Source of the DNA: Actinomycetota bacterium
Lineage (GTDB): Bacteria > Actinomycetota > Actinomycetes > S36-B12 > UBA10799
DNA: 35,891 nucleotides
Direction of reading: 5' to 3'
Assembly (NCBI GenBank): GCA_963169225.1
Contig: CAUJDH010000089.1
Coordinates: forward strand, 1 to 35,891
The notes under the pieces were generated by a model. The model saw only the letters and a list, made by a program, of their open reading frames with translations. It did no database searches and had not been told where the DNA came from. The stretch's first letter is position 1, and every line of letters starts with the position of its first letter. The translations under genes and the position numbers were made by a program. Below, in pieces: positions 8,159-19,264 of this stretch.

Positions 8159-9082
8159 ATGAGGGGGATTGCAGGAGGGCTGCTATTAGGCATCATGTTC
8201 GCATTTGGTGTGCTGGCTTTGTTTTTCGCGCTGCGGCCGACTGCCTTTATCACCAGACTTCGAACGCTAACCGCGCGACAAGGTTCGCAATCGTCGCTAG
8301 AAGTCTGGATGCAGACCAACACCCGGTCGATAGCTCCCGGGTTTGTGTCGCATTTTGCCGATTGGTTGGGTCAAGGTTTGAGACAGCTCTGGTCAGACAA
8401 CAGCGTTCGTGAGCGTCTTTCTCGTGCTGGGAATCCAACGGATCTGACTGGGTTTCGAATCGCGCAATTGCGAGCGATCGCAATCGGCGCAGCTGTCGCT
8501 GTCGGTTTTGGTGTCTTGCGAACGCTCAGTGGAGAGGCTCCTCCGGCACCGCTGTGGCTCATATTCACTGGAGTGTGTGGTCTCGCAGGTGCCTCGTGGG
8601 TTGACCTCCGCTTGACCATGGCTGCAGCCAAACGATGCCGTGGCATCGAAACTCAATTGCCGGATGTTGCCGAGCTACTTGCCTTCACGGTAACGGCGGG
8701 TGTCTCGCCTGCGGCAGGTTTACTCCGGCTGACCAATCGGATGCAAGGGCCATTGATTGATGAGCTTCGAATCGCGACCAGGGAGATCGCGAACGGTGCT
8801 TTGGTCGCTGATGCTTTGGGTGAGATGGCTGACCGAATCTCATCGCGACCGCTTCAGCGATTTGTCGACGGAATCGTGATCGCGATCGAGCGAGGCACAC
8901 CGATCGCTGAGGTACTTAGGGCGCAGGCCATGGATGCACGAAGTGAACAGCATCGGCGACTAATGGAGAGCGCGGGCAAAAGAGAAATCATGGCGATGGT
9001 TCCGGTGGTCTTCTTGATTTTGCCGGTAGTAATTGTTGTTGCCGTTTATCCGGGCATTTACGGATTGACACTGATGGTGTGA
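8159..9082 (+). CDS. tadC: TadC, second inner-membrane platform protein of the Flp pilus
   Basis: 307-aa membrane protein of the T2SSF family. It has an N-terminal helix (about 5-27), a helix pair around 100-145, the core PDVAELLAFTVTAGVSPAAGLLRL, IANGALVADALGEMA and RFVDGIVIAIERGTPIAEVL, and a C-terminal helix (about 281-307). Positioned directly after tadB with an 8-nt gap, as in other actinobacterial Tad loci. Partner of TadB in the platform. Confidence 0.85.
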   Translation: MRGIAGGLLLGIMFAFGVLALFFALRPTAFITRLRTLTARQGSQSSLEVWMQTNTRSIAPGFVSHFADWLGQGLRQLWSDNSVRERLSRAGNPTDLTGFRIAQLRAIAIGAAVAVGFGVLRTLSGEAPPAPLWLIFTGVCGLAGASWVDLRLTMAAAKRCRGIETQLPDVAELLAFTVTAGVSPAAGLLRLTNRMQGPLIDELRIATREIANGALVADALGEMADRISSRPLQRFVDGIVIAIERGTPIAEVLRAQAMDARSEQHRRLMESAGKREIMAMVPVVFLILPVVIVVAVYPGIYGLTLMV

Positions 9083-9120
9083 ATCGCACCAACGAATTCC
9101 AAATAGATAGGGGAAACAAA

Positions 9121-9318
9121 ATGGGGGAACGAATGATTGAAAAGTTGATCACAATGATCGCGCGCATGGCGGATCGAGTGCAAGAAGAACGCGGCGATGT
9201 ACCTGGTTGGGTTTTGGTGGCAGTTATGACAGCGGGCCTCGTGACCGCAATCTGGATGGTGGCTGACTCGCAACTCACCAGTATTTTGACTCGGGCCATC
9301 GAGTCAGTCTCCAGGTGA
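9121..9318 (+). CDS. Small pilin-like membrane protein of the Tad locus
   Basis: 65-aa protein with a charged N-terminus, the motif ERGDVPGW, one membrane helix (about 29-49) and a short polar tail. By size and position (between platform and TadE genes) it is the likely Flp-type major pilin. Classic Flp pilins have Gly-cleavage followed by Glu at +5. Here cleavage after ERG would give DVPGW, with Trp at +5, so processing is uncertain. Start chosen at ATG 9121 behind AGGGGAAAC; the frame is open to 9079, which would overlap tadC by 4 nt. The stop overlaps the next gene by 4 nt. Confidence 0.7.
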   Translation: MGERMIEKLITMIARMADRVQEERGDVPGWVLVAVMTAGLVTAIWMVADSQLTSILTRAIESVSR

Positions 9319-9737
9319 TTGCCCGTTGTCGAGCAGGGGCCGTTCGGCTGCGGCTTGCTCGCCTTGGGGTTAAGCGTGACACTGGTTCGGCTTTGGTCGA
9401 GTTTGTCCTTGTGGCACCGCTGATTCTTCTGTGCTTTGCAGCTGTTGCTCAAGTCATTTTATTTGCGCACGTCAAAGCGACTTTGGTGTCAGCGGCTTCA
9501 GAAGGCGCCAGGGCAGGTGCTAATGCTGGGGTCGCGACCTCGGTGGCGGTGCGTCGAACCCAAACTGCGCTTGACTCGAGTGCGGTCGGATCCAGTGCGC
9601 AGTCGATCACTGCCGTGCGTAGCACCGTAAATGGAAACCGAGTGGTCGAAGTTCGTGTACGTGCCCGAGTTCCACTATTCGGCCTTTTGGGTCCGACTTC
9701 TATGGAGGTGAAAGGTCATGCGCTTCGCGAAGGGTAG
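9315..9737 (+). CDS. tadE: TadE-family pseudopilin
   Basis: 140-aa protein with a basic N-terminus, the TadE signature TGSALVEFVLVAPLILL starting one membrane helix (about 22-50), then an extracytoplasmic domain with ASEGARAGA. Family knowledge: TadE-like minor pilins are processed by a prepilin peptidase and help pilus assembly. The GTG start overlaps the stop of the pilin-like gene by 4 nt (GTGA). The C-terminus overlaps the next gene by 20 nt. Confidence 0.82.
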   Translation: MIARCRAGAVRLRLARLGVKRDTGSALVEFVLVAPLILLCFAAVAQVILFAHVKATLVSAASEGARAGANAGVATSVAVRRTQTALDSSAVGSSAQSITAVRSTVNGNRVVEVRVRARVPLFGLLGPTSMEVKGHALREG

Positions 9738-10182
9738 GTGGGTGACCACCTTGACTCGTCGTCTGGTTGGCGTTGAGTCCGGTAGTGCCGTTGTCGAATT
9801 CGTGATCCTCAGTCTCTTAGTCATGGTTCCTCTTGGGCTTGGCGCAGTCGTTGTGGTCAAGGTGCAAGCTGCAACTTTTGGTGTGGTGACAGCGGCGCGA
9901 GAAGCAACCCGCGCCTATGTGACTGCCGACAATGTGACTCAGGCTCGACAGCGAGCGCAGGCTGCGGCTCAGTTAGCCATGCAGGATCAAAGCTTGGGCA
10001 ATCCGCAGATCGCGATCCAATGTTTGGGTGGCTCGTGTCTTTCTCCTGGCTCAAGTGTGCGTATTGAGGTGACTTCACGAGTGACGTTGCCGTTCATACC
10101 TACTCGGTCAGGAAAGCCAAATGGGACGATTCCAGTGTCGGCTGTTCACGAGTCGGTCATTGACAGCTATCGGAGTTCGTGA
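9718..10182 (+). CDS. TadE/TadF-like pseudopilin
   Basis: 154-aa second TadE-like protein. SGSAVVEFVILSLLVMVPL begins its single membrane helix (about 22-48). AAREATRAYVTADN follows, and an extracytoplasmic domain with two Cys (IQCLGGSCL) could form a small disulfide loop. It starts with ATG 9718 inside the previous gene and overlaps the next, so the Tad genes are tightly packed. Its role is as a minor pilin by family resemblance. Confidence 0.78.
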   Translation: MRFAKGRWVTTLTRRLVGVESGSAVVEFVILSLLVMVPLGLGAVVVVKVQAATFGVVTAAREATRAYVTADNVTQARQRAQAAAQLAMQDQSLGNPQIAIQCLGGSCLSPGSSVRIEVTSRVTLPFIPTRSGKPNGTIPVSAVHESVIDSYRSS

Positions 10183-10619
10183 TGATGCGAGGGTTACGAC
10201 AAGAGCAGGGCAGTGTGACGACTTTGGTGATCGGCATGGTTCCGGTGCTTTTGGGGTTGGTCGTGGTGCTGACCGACTTATCGGTGCTCTACATCCACAA
10301 GCGGTCGCTTGCTGCTGCGGCCGACAATGCGGCAGTTGCCGGTGCTCAGTCGGTCGATCTGGAAACGTTCTACACGACTAGCCCGTCAAGGCTGCCTTTG
10401 AACTGTTCAGCCTCGCGTCGAGCGATAAGTCGGCAAGTCGGCGCCAGTAAAGTCGACAAGCGCACTCCGCGCATCACCGTGGTCTCGACAACGTGTGACG
10501 GTTCGACGGTTGGCGTACAGCTACGCAGCCAAGTAATCCTGCCATTTTCGCAACATTTCGGAGTCAAACCGCAAGTGCAGGTTGCCGGTTCTGCGAGGGC
10601 CAGAAGTCCATTGAGTTAG
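10182..10619 (+). CDS. TadG-like Flp pilus assembly protein
   Basis: 145-aa protein of the TadE/G-like type: N-terminal RQEQGSVTTLVIGMVPVLLG membrane helix, then AAAADNAAVAGAQSVD, the typical TadG continuation, and an extracytoplasmic part with two Cys (LNCSAS, TTCDGS). It is short compared with full TadG proteins that carry a von Willebrand A domain; that domain is absent. Start: ATG 10182 shares its A with the upstream TGA and lies six nt after CGGAG; GTG 10179 is the alternative. Last gene of the Tad operon. Confidence 0.75.
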   Translation: MMRGLRQEQGSVTTLVIGMVPVLLGLVVVLTDLSVLYIHKRSLAAAADNAAVAGAQSVDLETFYTTSPSRLPLNCSASRRAISRQVGASKVDKRTPRITVVSTTCDGSTVGVQLRSQVILPFSQHFGVKPQVQVAGSARARSPLS

Positions 10620-10650
10620 ACCTTGACAGCCGTTAGGTTAAGGTAGACAG

Positions 10651-11760
10651 ATGCCATCGCTGGAGCAGCAAGAAGAACTGCGCGTGCTCGACACCACTCT
10701 CGGGAGTATCGAGTCAGTCGTTGACTTGCCCAAAATGCGCGACGAACTCCAGCAGCTTGAGCAGGATGCCTCTGCGCCGGATTTGTGGGATGACCAAGAG
10801 AATGCGCAGAAGGTGACCAGTCGTCTCTCGTTTGTGCAAGGTGAGATTCGACGAGTAGAGGAGCTTCGAGGTCGGGTTGATGACCTGCCGGTCATGTTCG
10901 AATTAGCTGAGGCAGAAGATGATCAAGGTGCGCTCGAGGATGCCGCTGCCGAACTGACAGCCCTCCAAGAAGCGGTCGCTGAGCTTGAGGTTCGCACGCT
11001 GCTCTCAGGCGAATACGATTCGCGTGCGGCCCTCATGACGATCCGCTCAGAGGCCGGCGGTGTCGATGCTGCCGACTGGGCCGAGATGCTGCTGCGCATG
11101 TATGTGCGCTACTGCGAACGTCACGGTTACCCGGTCGAGATCTACGACACCTCTTATGCGGAAGAAGCGGGAATCAAGTCGGCCACCTTTGCAATCAATG
11201 CTCCTTACGCCTACGGCACGCTTTCAGTTGAGCAGGGCACCCACCGGCTCGTGCGTATCAGTCCATTCGACAACCAAGCCAGACGCCAAACGTCGTTCGC
11301 CGGTGTTGAAGTGATTCCTGTGACCGAACAGACCGATCACATCGAGATCCCTGAAGATGAACTCCGCGTGGACGTATATCGCGCATCTGGCCCGGGTGGT
11401 CAGGGTGTAAACACGACTGACTCGGCGGTACGCCTAACACACATCCCGACCGGGATAGTGGTCTCGTGTCAGAACGAACGCTCGCAGTTGCAGAACAAGG
11501 CCAGCGCTATGGCAGTGCTTCAGGCCAAATTGCTTGAGGCTCGTCGTCAAGAGGAGCAAGCCAAGATCGATGCACTCAAGGGCGACTCATCTGGTTCGTG
11601 GGGTAACCAAATGCGTTCCTATGTATTGCACCCATACCAAATGGTCAAAGACCTGCGTACCGAGTACGAAACAGGAAACACGAGTGCTGTGCTCGACGGC
11701 GAAATCGATGGTCTGATCGAAGCAGGTATCCGTTGGCGAAATCGGGAAACCGCCAGTTAG
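10651..11760 (+). CDS. prfB: Peptide chain release factor 2 (RF2)
   Basis: 369-aa class I release factor. An N-terminal coiled-coil domain (about 1-110) is followed by the PCRF domain, the stop-codon-recognition tripeptide SPF (in RISPFDNQ, typical of RF2, which reads TGA and TAA), and the catalytic GGQ in GPGGQGVN that triggers peptidyl-tRNA hydrolysis. The frame is continuous from ATG 10651, so there is no autoregulatory frameshift like that of E. coli prfB. In many actinobacteria ftsE and ftsX follow prfB; here the next gene is a protease. Confidence 0.97.
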   Translation: MPSLEQQEELRVLDTTLGSIESVVDLPKMRDELQQLEQDASAPDLWDDQENAQKVTSRLSFVQGEIRRVEELRGRVDDLPVMFELAEAEDDQGALEDAAAELTALQEAVAELEVRTLLSGEYDSRAALMTIRSEAGGVDAADWAEMLLRMYVRYCERHGYPVEIYDTSYAEEAGIKSATFAINAPYAYGTLSVEQGTHRLVRISPFDNQARRQTSFAGVEVIPVTEQTDHIEIPEDELRVDVYRASGPGGQGVNTTDSAVRLTHIPTGIVVSCQNERSQLQNKASAMAVLQAKLLEARRQEEQAKIDALKGDSSGSWGNQMRSYVLHPYQMVKDLRTEYETGNTSAVLDGEIDGLIEAGIRWRNRETAS

Positions 11761-11931
11761 TGGTGTGACTGACGCTTGTGGAATACCGCTAGTGCCGTAT
11801 GTGACGACTGTCATCGGCGTAAGTTGGGTCACATTGGTTCCGACCATTTTGGGCAAATTTGCCAGAGTCGGGAACATCACAGGGTGTGTGGCTCTATATC
11901 TTTTAGGGCTATTTAGCCATATGCTGAAAGC

Positions 11932-12861
11932 ATGGTCACGGGGAATGCAAAGCGAGAGAATCAGGTGAATCGCATCAGCGATCATTCGCCTGTAGTTCGC
12001 CGCACCCGCAGCTTTCGTCGTCAGTTGTTGGCAAGTGCGTCTGTGTTGGCAGTGTTGGCTGGTTCATTGATGGGATTAGCCTCTGCAAATGCCGCGCCAA
12101 ATGCGGCCCAGAAGAACTCTCAATCCGTACCGCAGACCCGCGTTTACGGAGGCAAGACTGCTAGCGCCCACTCCACCCGCGGATTCGTAGCTTTGGATCT
12201 GGGTTTCGGTAAAAGTCAGAATGCCCGGCCCGAATGGATTTGCGGCGGTACAGCGATCAGTAAACGGTGGATCTTAACTGCCACGCACTGTTTACAAGAG
12301 CGCGGGAAAGTCATCAGCTTCACTGCAAGCTTTGCTACTACTCAGCCAGGAACGAAAGCTAAGAAGCATTACAAGCTGGATCGAGTAGTCATGTATCGGC
12401 CTAAGAGCTACTTCCATGACATTGCGCTTTTGCGAACCACTGAAGATATGGATGTCGTTCCCGTCAAATACGACGGAAACAAAAAATTCCTCAAGAAGGG
12501 GCGCAAACTAAGCGTTTTCGGGGTCGGCCTCAATCGCGGGCAACGGGTTCCTACACGAGTTCAAGTTGGAAACGTTAGTGATCGGTCGGGCAGCTCAAAA
12601 TACTGTGGCCGCTACGGTGGCGAATACGACCGCCGCACGATGTTGTGTGCCGGATCGGCCAACGGCAAGATCGATTCGTGTCAAGGTGATTCCGGTGGCC
12701 CACTGATCACTCGCAGCGGTACGAAGGTTGTCGTAGGAATCGTGTCGTTCGGCTACGAATGTGGATCCAAGAACTACCCGGGTGTTTATGTTCGCGTGTC
12801 CAACTACGCAAAGTGGATCCACAAGGTCTCGGGAGTGAAGCCAGGCAAGCTCAGGAAGTAA
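11932..12861 (+). CDS. Secreted trypsin-like serine protease (S1 family)
   Basis: 309-aa zymogen-like chymotrypsin-fold protease. A signal peptide ends near ANA-AP (about 54). A short propeptide ends at Arg70, followed by VYGG, the equivalent of the IVGG mature N-terminus. Catalytic residues are His119 (TATHC), Asp163 (HDIALL) and Ser254 (GDSGGP). Asp248, six residues before Ser254, predicts cleavage after Arg/Lys. Six Cys match the classic pairs C104-C120, C225-C239 and C250-C277. The start is uncertain: ATG 11932 lies in a small hairpin (ATGCT/AGCAT, 11921-11933) with a poor ribosome site, and GTG 11965 is an alternative that keeps the signal peptide. It stands alone; substrate unknown. Confidence 0.9.
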   Translation: MVTGNAKRENQVNRISDHSPVVRRTRSFRRQLLASASVLAVLAGSLMGLASANAAPNAAQKNSQSVPQTRVYGGKTASAHSTRGFVALDLGFGKSQNARPEWICGGTAISKRWILTATHCLQERGKVISFTASFATTQPGTKAKKHYKLDRVVMYRPKSYFHDIALLRTTEDMDVVPVKYDGNKKFLKKGRKLSVFGVGLNRGQRVPTRVQVGNVSDRSGSSKYCGRYGGEYDRRTMLCAGSANGKIDSCQGDSGGPLITRSGTKVVVGIVSFGYECGSKNYPGVYVRVSNYAKWIHKVSGVKPGKLRK

Positions 12862-12933
12862 CGGTCACCTGGCTGGGTCTTTGTTGATTACTCCCGTTGT
12901 GCGTTGGACGTGCACAACTGGTGAGATAGAAAA

Positions 12934-14427
12934 ATGACACCTGATGAGTACATCGAATGTGACGGACTTGAGCTTGCAGACTTGGTTCGTAGGAAGCAGC
13001 TCAAACCTGTCGAACTAGTCGACCTAGCCTTTGAGCGAATCAACACGCTCAATCCAGAACTCAATGCCGTGGTTGAGCGTCGTGAATCGCGCGCACGAGC
13101 TGAGGCACTTCAAGCTCCAAAAGGGCCGTTCTATGGTGTTCCATTCCTTGTGAAAGACATGGATGGTGTCTTGGGTGGAGAGCCGAATACTTCGTCTAGT
13201 CGCGCCCTTGTTGATTGGCGACCAAGTCAAGATTCGGAGCTCTTCACTCGGTTTAAGCAAGCAGGTGCAGTGATTGTAGGTAAGACCAATGCGCCGGAGT
13301 TTGGGATCAAGGCAGTGACAGAATCAGCGCTACGTGGCCCGTGTCGGAATCCTTGGAACCTTGACCATGTGCCCGGAGGATCTTCTGGTGGTTCGGCTGC
13401 CGCAGTCGCAGCTCGCATCGTGCCAGTTGCGCACGCGGGCGACGGCGGTGGCTCAATCCGGATCCCCGCCTCATCTTGCGGAATCTTTGGCCTAAAGCCA
13501 ACCCGCGGTCGCCAGCCACTAGGGCCTTATGTCGGTGAGGGGTGGAGCGGGCTGGTACAACCTGGCGTCGTAAGCGTTTCCGTACGTGACAGTGCTGCCA
13601 TGCTGGATGCCACACACGGTGCCGATCTTGGAGCACCTTATGCTGAGCCATCAGCGCCAAAGTCATACTTGCTGTCGACTTTGCGTAAACCGAAGAAACT
13701 ACGCGTCGGTTACACCACTCAGGCTTTCTTAGGCCAAGAGAATCACTCGGATTGTGTGGCAGCGGTCGAGGATGCAGCGGAACTCCTCGAAGAGTTGGGC
13801 CATGAAGTCGTTGAGGTCGACTTCGGTTTGGATCGCGTCGCTTTGTCTCAGGCTTACATGATCATTGTCGCTGCTGGGGTTGGCGCAGCGGTGGAGGCAA
13901 CAAAAGGGCAAACCGGTCGACCAATTAGTGCGTCTGACTATGAGCCTGAGACTTGGTTCCTCAAACAGGCTGGCGATGCCTTCTCTGCTCGCGATCTGTA
14001 TGAGGCTCGTGCCATCTGTGATCAACTTGGGCGGGACTTGGCTCAGATCTATGTGGATGAGGAACTCGACGTGCATTTGTCGTCCACAACAGCGGCACCG
14101 CCTGTTCGAATCGGTGAACTCTCGATGTCACCTATCGAAGCGGCGGCATTGGCGACTATCCGTCGGGCATCTAGTGGTTTTGTGATTCGTAAGGCGATTA
14201 TGGGTTTGGCAGAGAGTTCTCTGGCCAAAACTCCCAACACTCAGATCTACAACATGTCGGGTCAACCTGCGATGAGCGTTCCGCTGTACTGGAATGATCA
14301 AGGACTGCCAATCGGTGCCCAGTTCGCAGGTCGTTTTGGAGATGAGAAGACGCTGTTTCAGTTAGCAGCTCAGTTGGAACAAGCGCGCCCATGGGCTCAA
14401 AAGATGCCTACGATTGCTCGCCTATAA
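12934..14427 (+). CDS. Amidase signature family enzyme
   Basis: 497-aa amidase. The Ser-cisSer-Lys triad is intact: Lys74 (FLVKDMDG), Ser150 ([10 protein letters not shown]) and Ser174 ([12 protein letters not shown]). Other family motifs are GKTNAPEFG and GLKPTRGR. The C-terminal half has [11 protein letters not shown] and [14 protein letters not shown], typical of general amidases and of 6-aminohexanoate-cyclic-dimer-hydrolase-like enzymes. Substrate cannot be told from sequence. It is not obviously GatA, because no gatB or gatC is nearby. No signal peptide, so cytosolic. It starts at ATG 12934 with a poor ribosome site. Confidence 0.9.
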   Translation: MTPDEYIECDGLELADLVRRKQLKPVELVDLAFERINTLNPELNAVVERRESRARAEALQAPKGPFYGVPFLVKDMDGVLGGEPNTSSSRALVDWRPSQDSELFTRFKQAGAVIVGKTNAPEFGIKAVTESALRGPCRNPWNLDHVPGGSSGGSAAAVAARIVPVAHAGDGGGSIRIPASSCGIFGLKPTRGRQPLGPYVGEGWSGLVQPGVVSVSVRDSAAMLDATHGADLGAPYAEPSAPKSYLLSTLRKPKKLRVGYTTQAFLGQENHSDCVAAVEDAAELLEELGHEVVEVDFGLDRVALSQAYMIIVAAGVGAAVEATKGQTGRPISASDYEPETWFLKQAGDAFSARDLYEARAICDQLGRDLAQIYVDEELDVHLSSTTAAPPVRIGELSMSPIEAAALATIRRASSGFVIRKAIMGLAESSLAKTPNTQIYNMSGQPAMSVPLYWNDQGLPIGAQFAGRFGDEKTLFQLAAQLEQARPWAQKMPTIARL

Positions 14428-14489
14428 CTTGTTCAGAGGTAGCGCAAGCCTTGATCAGGTAGACTAGGTTGAGTAACTTCCCATGAAGT

Positions 14490-14632
14490 TATATCGCTGC
14501 ACAATTTGGGGAAGCCGGTCCAAATCCGGCGCTGACCCGCAACCGTAGGTGCTTGAGAGCTAAGCACGAGCCGGAATACCAAGTCGTATGGCGACTCCTT
14601 TTCAAATCCGTCGAGGAATGCGGGTGGGGTCT
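14490..14632 (+). promoter_or_regulatory. Cobalamin riboswitch 1
   Basis: The aptamer holds the B12-box core GCCGGTCCAAATCCGGC, then GCTGACCCGCAACCGTAGG, and closes with GAGCCGGAATACC at 14568-14580. The expression platform has GACTCC (about 14593-14598) able to pair with GGGGTC (14626-14631). GCGGGT in between is complementary to ACCCGC of the aptamer, the expected kissing-loop pseudoknot. This would bury the GTG codon at 14624, so B12 should switch off translation of the following surface protein. A 7-bp hairpin (TAACTTC/GAAGTTA, 14474-14491) precedes it, and TAGACT at 14460-14465 is a possible -10. Confidence 0.92.
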
Positions 14633-15505
14633 ATGACTTCTTCAACTATTGCGCGCAGTGCTCTTGCTGCCGTCTTAGCTGCGACTCTCGCGGCAGTTCT
14701 TATACTTGTTCCAGTTCCTAAAGTCGAGGCTTGGTCCAGTGGTGCATGCACTACGACCAACGGTGTAACTGTGATCGTGGACTATGCCGGACTTGGTGGG
14801 GGCACGGTCGTTCGATGTGCGTCAGGTAGTCAATCGTCTGGTGTCACGGCTCTGCGCAATGCAGGCTTCTCGGTGAGCTTCGTGCAACAGAACATGTCGC
14901 AAGGCTTGTTTGTTTGCCGCATTGATGGCAAGCCCGTGCCTTCTGCTGAATCATGCGCCAACACTCCACCAGCTAACGCATCGTGGTCTTATTGGCATGC
15001 TGATCGAGGTGGGTCTTGGCGTTACAGCAGTGCAGGTGCAGGTAATCGTCGGCCGCCTGCTGGATCAGTCGAGGGTTGGCGGTTCACAAATGGACGTCCG
15101 GCTCAGCCTTCGGTAGTTCCACCAGCTCCGATACCGGCCAAGCCGACGACTAAACCGACGGTGAAGCCAACGACAAAGCCGACTCATGATTCGAATGGTT
15201 CCTCAGGCTCGTCGTTGGGGTCAGGAAGTTCTGGATCGAAATCAAACGGATCCAGTGCGGGTAAAGCCCAAGGCGCTGCCAGTGCCAAAGGTGCATCGGT
15301 GAATCCCTCCTCCTCGCAGTCCGCTTCTCCGACAACTCACCCCAGCGAAGATTCGGTCCAGGCTGCCGATACTCAAGCTGTGGGCACTGCCGGTGAAGAT
15401 GGTCAGCCGTCCAGTCCTGTCGGGACTCTAATTGCGATTGCGGCACTACTACTGCTCGGTATTGGCGGAGCTATTGCATGGGCTCGGAGGTCGCGTGACG
15501 GCTAG
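14624..15505 (+). CDS. B12-regulated surface protein with a DUF4430/transcobalamin-beta-like domain (SCO2322-like)
   Basis: 293-aa exported, anchored protein. Signal peptide about 1-36. Residues about 40-158 form a compact domain whose motif order follows DUF4430, the beta domain of transcobalamin: VTVIVDY, then VTALRNAGF, GLFVCRIDGKP, WSYWHAD at 121-127 and SVEGWRF at 148-154. Cys42, Cys65, Cys98 and Cys111 could form two disulfides. A Pro/Thr/Ser/Gly linker (about 160-265) and a C-terminal helix (267-286) followed by RRSRDG anchor it. It resembles actinobacterial proteins labelled SCO2322 family. Proposed role: surface capture of cobalamin for the ECF importer encoded next. The start follows GAGG (14613-14616) and is placed at GTG 14624, matching a GTG at the same place in riboswitch 2; ATG 14618 and 14633 are alternatives. 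Confidence 0.7.
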   Translation: MGSMTSSTIARSALAAVLAATLAAVLILVPVPKVEAWSSGACTTTNGVTVIVDYAGLGGGTVVRCASGSQSSGVTALRNAGFSVSFVQQNMSQGLFVCRIDGKPVPSAESCANTPPANASWSYWHADRGGSWRYSSAGAGNRRPPAGSVEGWRFTNGRPAQPSVVPPAPIPAKPTTKPTVKPTTKPTHDSNGSSGSSLGSGSSGSKSNGSSAGKAQGAASAKGASVNPSSSQSASPTTHPSEDSVQAADTQAVGTAGEDGQPSSPVGTLIAIAALLLLGIGGAIAWARRSRDG

Positions 15506-16762
15506 TTCATGGTTCTCTAGGCGAGTACCCAGACCCTTGCATCCAGTGGCCTGGTGGGTGTGGGCGATCGGGGTGGTCGTCGCAGCCTCTCGTACGACAA
15601 ACCCGCTTGTGCTTGCACTTTTGCTGGCCGTAACAACCATCGTCGTGGTTGCGCGTGCACCTGGCGAGAGCCAGCTGAAGTTGTTCCGGCTTTATCTCGT
15701 GGTCGGTCTGGTAATCATTTGCATTCGCATGGTCTTTGCCATGATCTTTGGCCTGAACGTAGATGGCACAACTTTGTTCACGCTGCCAAGTGTCGATTTG
15801 CCTGACTGGACGACTGGACTCAGGTTTGGCGGAGACGTTACGGCGGAATCGCTGTTGTCTGCGTTTATCGACGGACTGCGACTCGCGACTTTGATCATCG
15901 TGCTCGGCGCTGCCAATTGTCTGGCTGATCCTCGCCGAATGTTGCGAGTCGTTCCTGGTGCACTGTACGAACTCGGAACCGCTGTCGTCGTCGCGCTGAC
16001 GATCGCACCGCAACTTGTCGCTAGCGGAGTCAAGATCCGCCGGGCACAAAAGTTGAGGTTGAGTAGTGCCAGCGACGGACGTACACCCAGGTTGCTTCGT
16101 GGTCTTGTGATCCCTGTTTTAGAGGACTCGCTTGACCGTTCGCTGGCTTTAGCGTCATCGATGGATGCCCGCGGTTACGGTCGATGGGGAACCACCCGAG
16201 CGAGCTACCAGCGAGTGACCTCGTTCTTGGTGCTGTTGGCATTGCTGGGTGTCTGCGTGGGTGCTTACGGTGTGCTCGACCCCACGAGCCCAACCTGGCT
16301 CGGTTTACCGATGCTTGTTGGTGGGGCGGTGCTGGCCGTAATTGGTGTTCTACTGGGACGGTCTCGCTCGCGCCCGACTGTGTACCGGCCAGATCCGTGG
16401 CTGCTGCCCGAATGGATCGTCAGCTTGTCGGGAGTTGGTGCTGCACTGGTCATGTTCTTCTCGAGTCAGATCGATCCGCTCAATATGTATCCGTCCGCTT
16501 ATCCGCTGACGTGGCCAAACTTGCCGCTAGGTGCATTGGTCGCCTGTGCTTTGGCGCTGATTCCGGCTGTTGCTGCGCCGCCAGTTGTGACCCACAAGAT
16601 CAAACCGCATGTAGCGGAGCCTGTTCCGGTTGTGGAGCCGCCAGCTAGTGAGCGGATATCTCCGCTGGAGGACTCGGTTATCGATTCCTCTGGAGTGACC
16701 GTGGCTGAACAAACTGCCGAGACGGAAGAGTCTGCTTCTGTTCCTTCAACCTTGGAGGCCAA

Positions 16763-16766
<4 letters not shown>
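15495..16766 (+). CDS. ECF transporter T component (EcfT/CbiQ family)
   Basis: 423-aa membrane scaffold of an energy-coupling-factor importer. Several hydrophobic helices lie between about 12 and 350 (for example VWAIGVVVAA, LVVGLVIICIRMVF). The cytosolic coupling region carries RRAQKLR and the hallmark SMDARGYGR, the Ala-Arg-Gly motif that docks on the ATPases. The C-terminal tail of about 80 residues is acidic and Pro-rich, longer than usual. The open frame extends to 15432, but GGAGG (15486-15490) before GTG 15495 sets the start, overlapping the surface-protein gene by 11 nt. The next gene overlaps by 4 nt. Confidence 0.87.
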
Positions 16767-18437
<1,671 letters not shown>

Positions 18438-18445
<8 letters not shown>

Positions 18446-19241
18446 TAACTCTGTTGTCGCAATGCGGCATTCATCCAAGATCATTTTGATCTTGATTTCG
18501 TTGGTATCTCTGGCTGCTTTCGCCTGGCCGCTACTAGTGCAAGTTAACCCCGATGCGGGCGGTCAAAATGCGCAAGCGCCGCTTGTGTTTGTAGCGATCC
18601 TCCCGTTGCTGATCATTGTCATGCTGGCCGAACTCTCTCGCGGTGGATGGGATTCTAAAGCGTTGGCCATGTTGGCTGTGCTTACTGGGATCGGTGCAGT
18701 TTTGCGGCCTTTGGGGGCTGGAATCGCTGGGGTCGAAACGGTGTTCTTCCTCCTTGTCTTGGCTGGCCGAGTGTTCGGACCCGGGTTTGGATTCGTGTTG
18801 GGTAACCTCACCCTGTTTGCCTCCGCGCTACTCACTGGCGGTGTAGGTCCCTGGCTTCCGTTCCAGATGATCGCTGCCGGATGGGTAGGACTCGGCGCTG
18901 GTCTCTTACCCAAACTTTCGGGTAAGAAGGAAATCTTCATGCTCATGGGCTACGGAGTGGTTGCGTCGTTCTTGTTCGGTTTCCTTATGAATATGTGGTT
19001 CTGGCCATTCACGCTGGGAGCAGACACTCAACTGTCGTACGTGCCAGGGGCACCGGCACTAGAGAACTTGCACCGCTTGATCATCTTCACTTTTGTAACG
19101 TCGTTCTTGTGGGACGTTGGTCGTGCTCTCACCAACGCAATCCTCATTGGCCTGCTTGGCCCAGCCGTCTTGGCTACTTTGCGTCGCGCCTCTCACAAAG
19201 CTGCCTTTGAGGCTCCCGTCGAATTCGCTCCTAAGGTCTGA
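18438..19241 (+). CDS. ECF transporter substrate-binding S component, probably for cobalamin
   Basis: 267-aa integral membrane protein with about six helices (for example IILILISLVSLAAFAW, LVFVAILPLLIIVMLAEL, FGFVLGNLTLFASALLTGG, SFLFGFLMNMWFWPF, and VGRALTNAILIGLLGPAVLATL). The patterns RPLGAGIAGVE, GPWLPFQMIAAGW and DVGRALTNA are those of actinobacterial ECF S components found with B12 riboswitches (CbrT type). Specificity for cobalamin or a corrinoid is inferred from the two flanking riboswitches. Start set at ATG 18438, overlapping the ATPase gene by 8 nt; the frame is open to 18393. Confidence 0.8.
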
Positions 19242-19264
19242 CGTACGATTGATCTTGCAACTCA

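Noticed and set aside
10651-10760. Programmed +1 frameshift in prfB
   Set aside because: The reading frame is continuous from the start codon with no in-frame stop.
12934-14427. GatA, the glutamyl-tRNA amidotransferase subunit
   Set aside because: gatB and gatC are not adjacent, and the C-terminal motifs are those of general amidases.
14474-14491. Intrinsic terminator for the amidase gene (7-bp hairpin)
   Set aside because: Stem is short, loop CCAT, and no T-run follows; more likely part of the leader before riboswitch 1.
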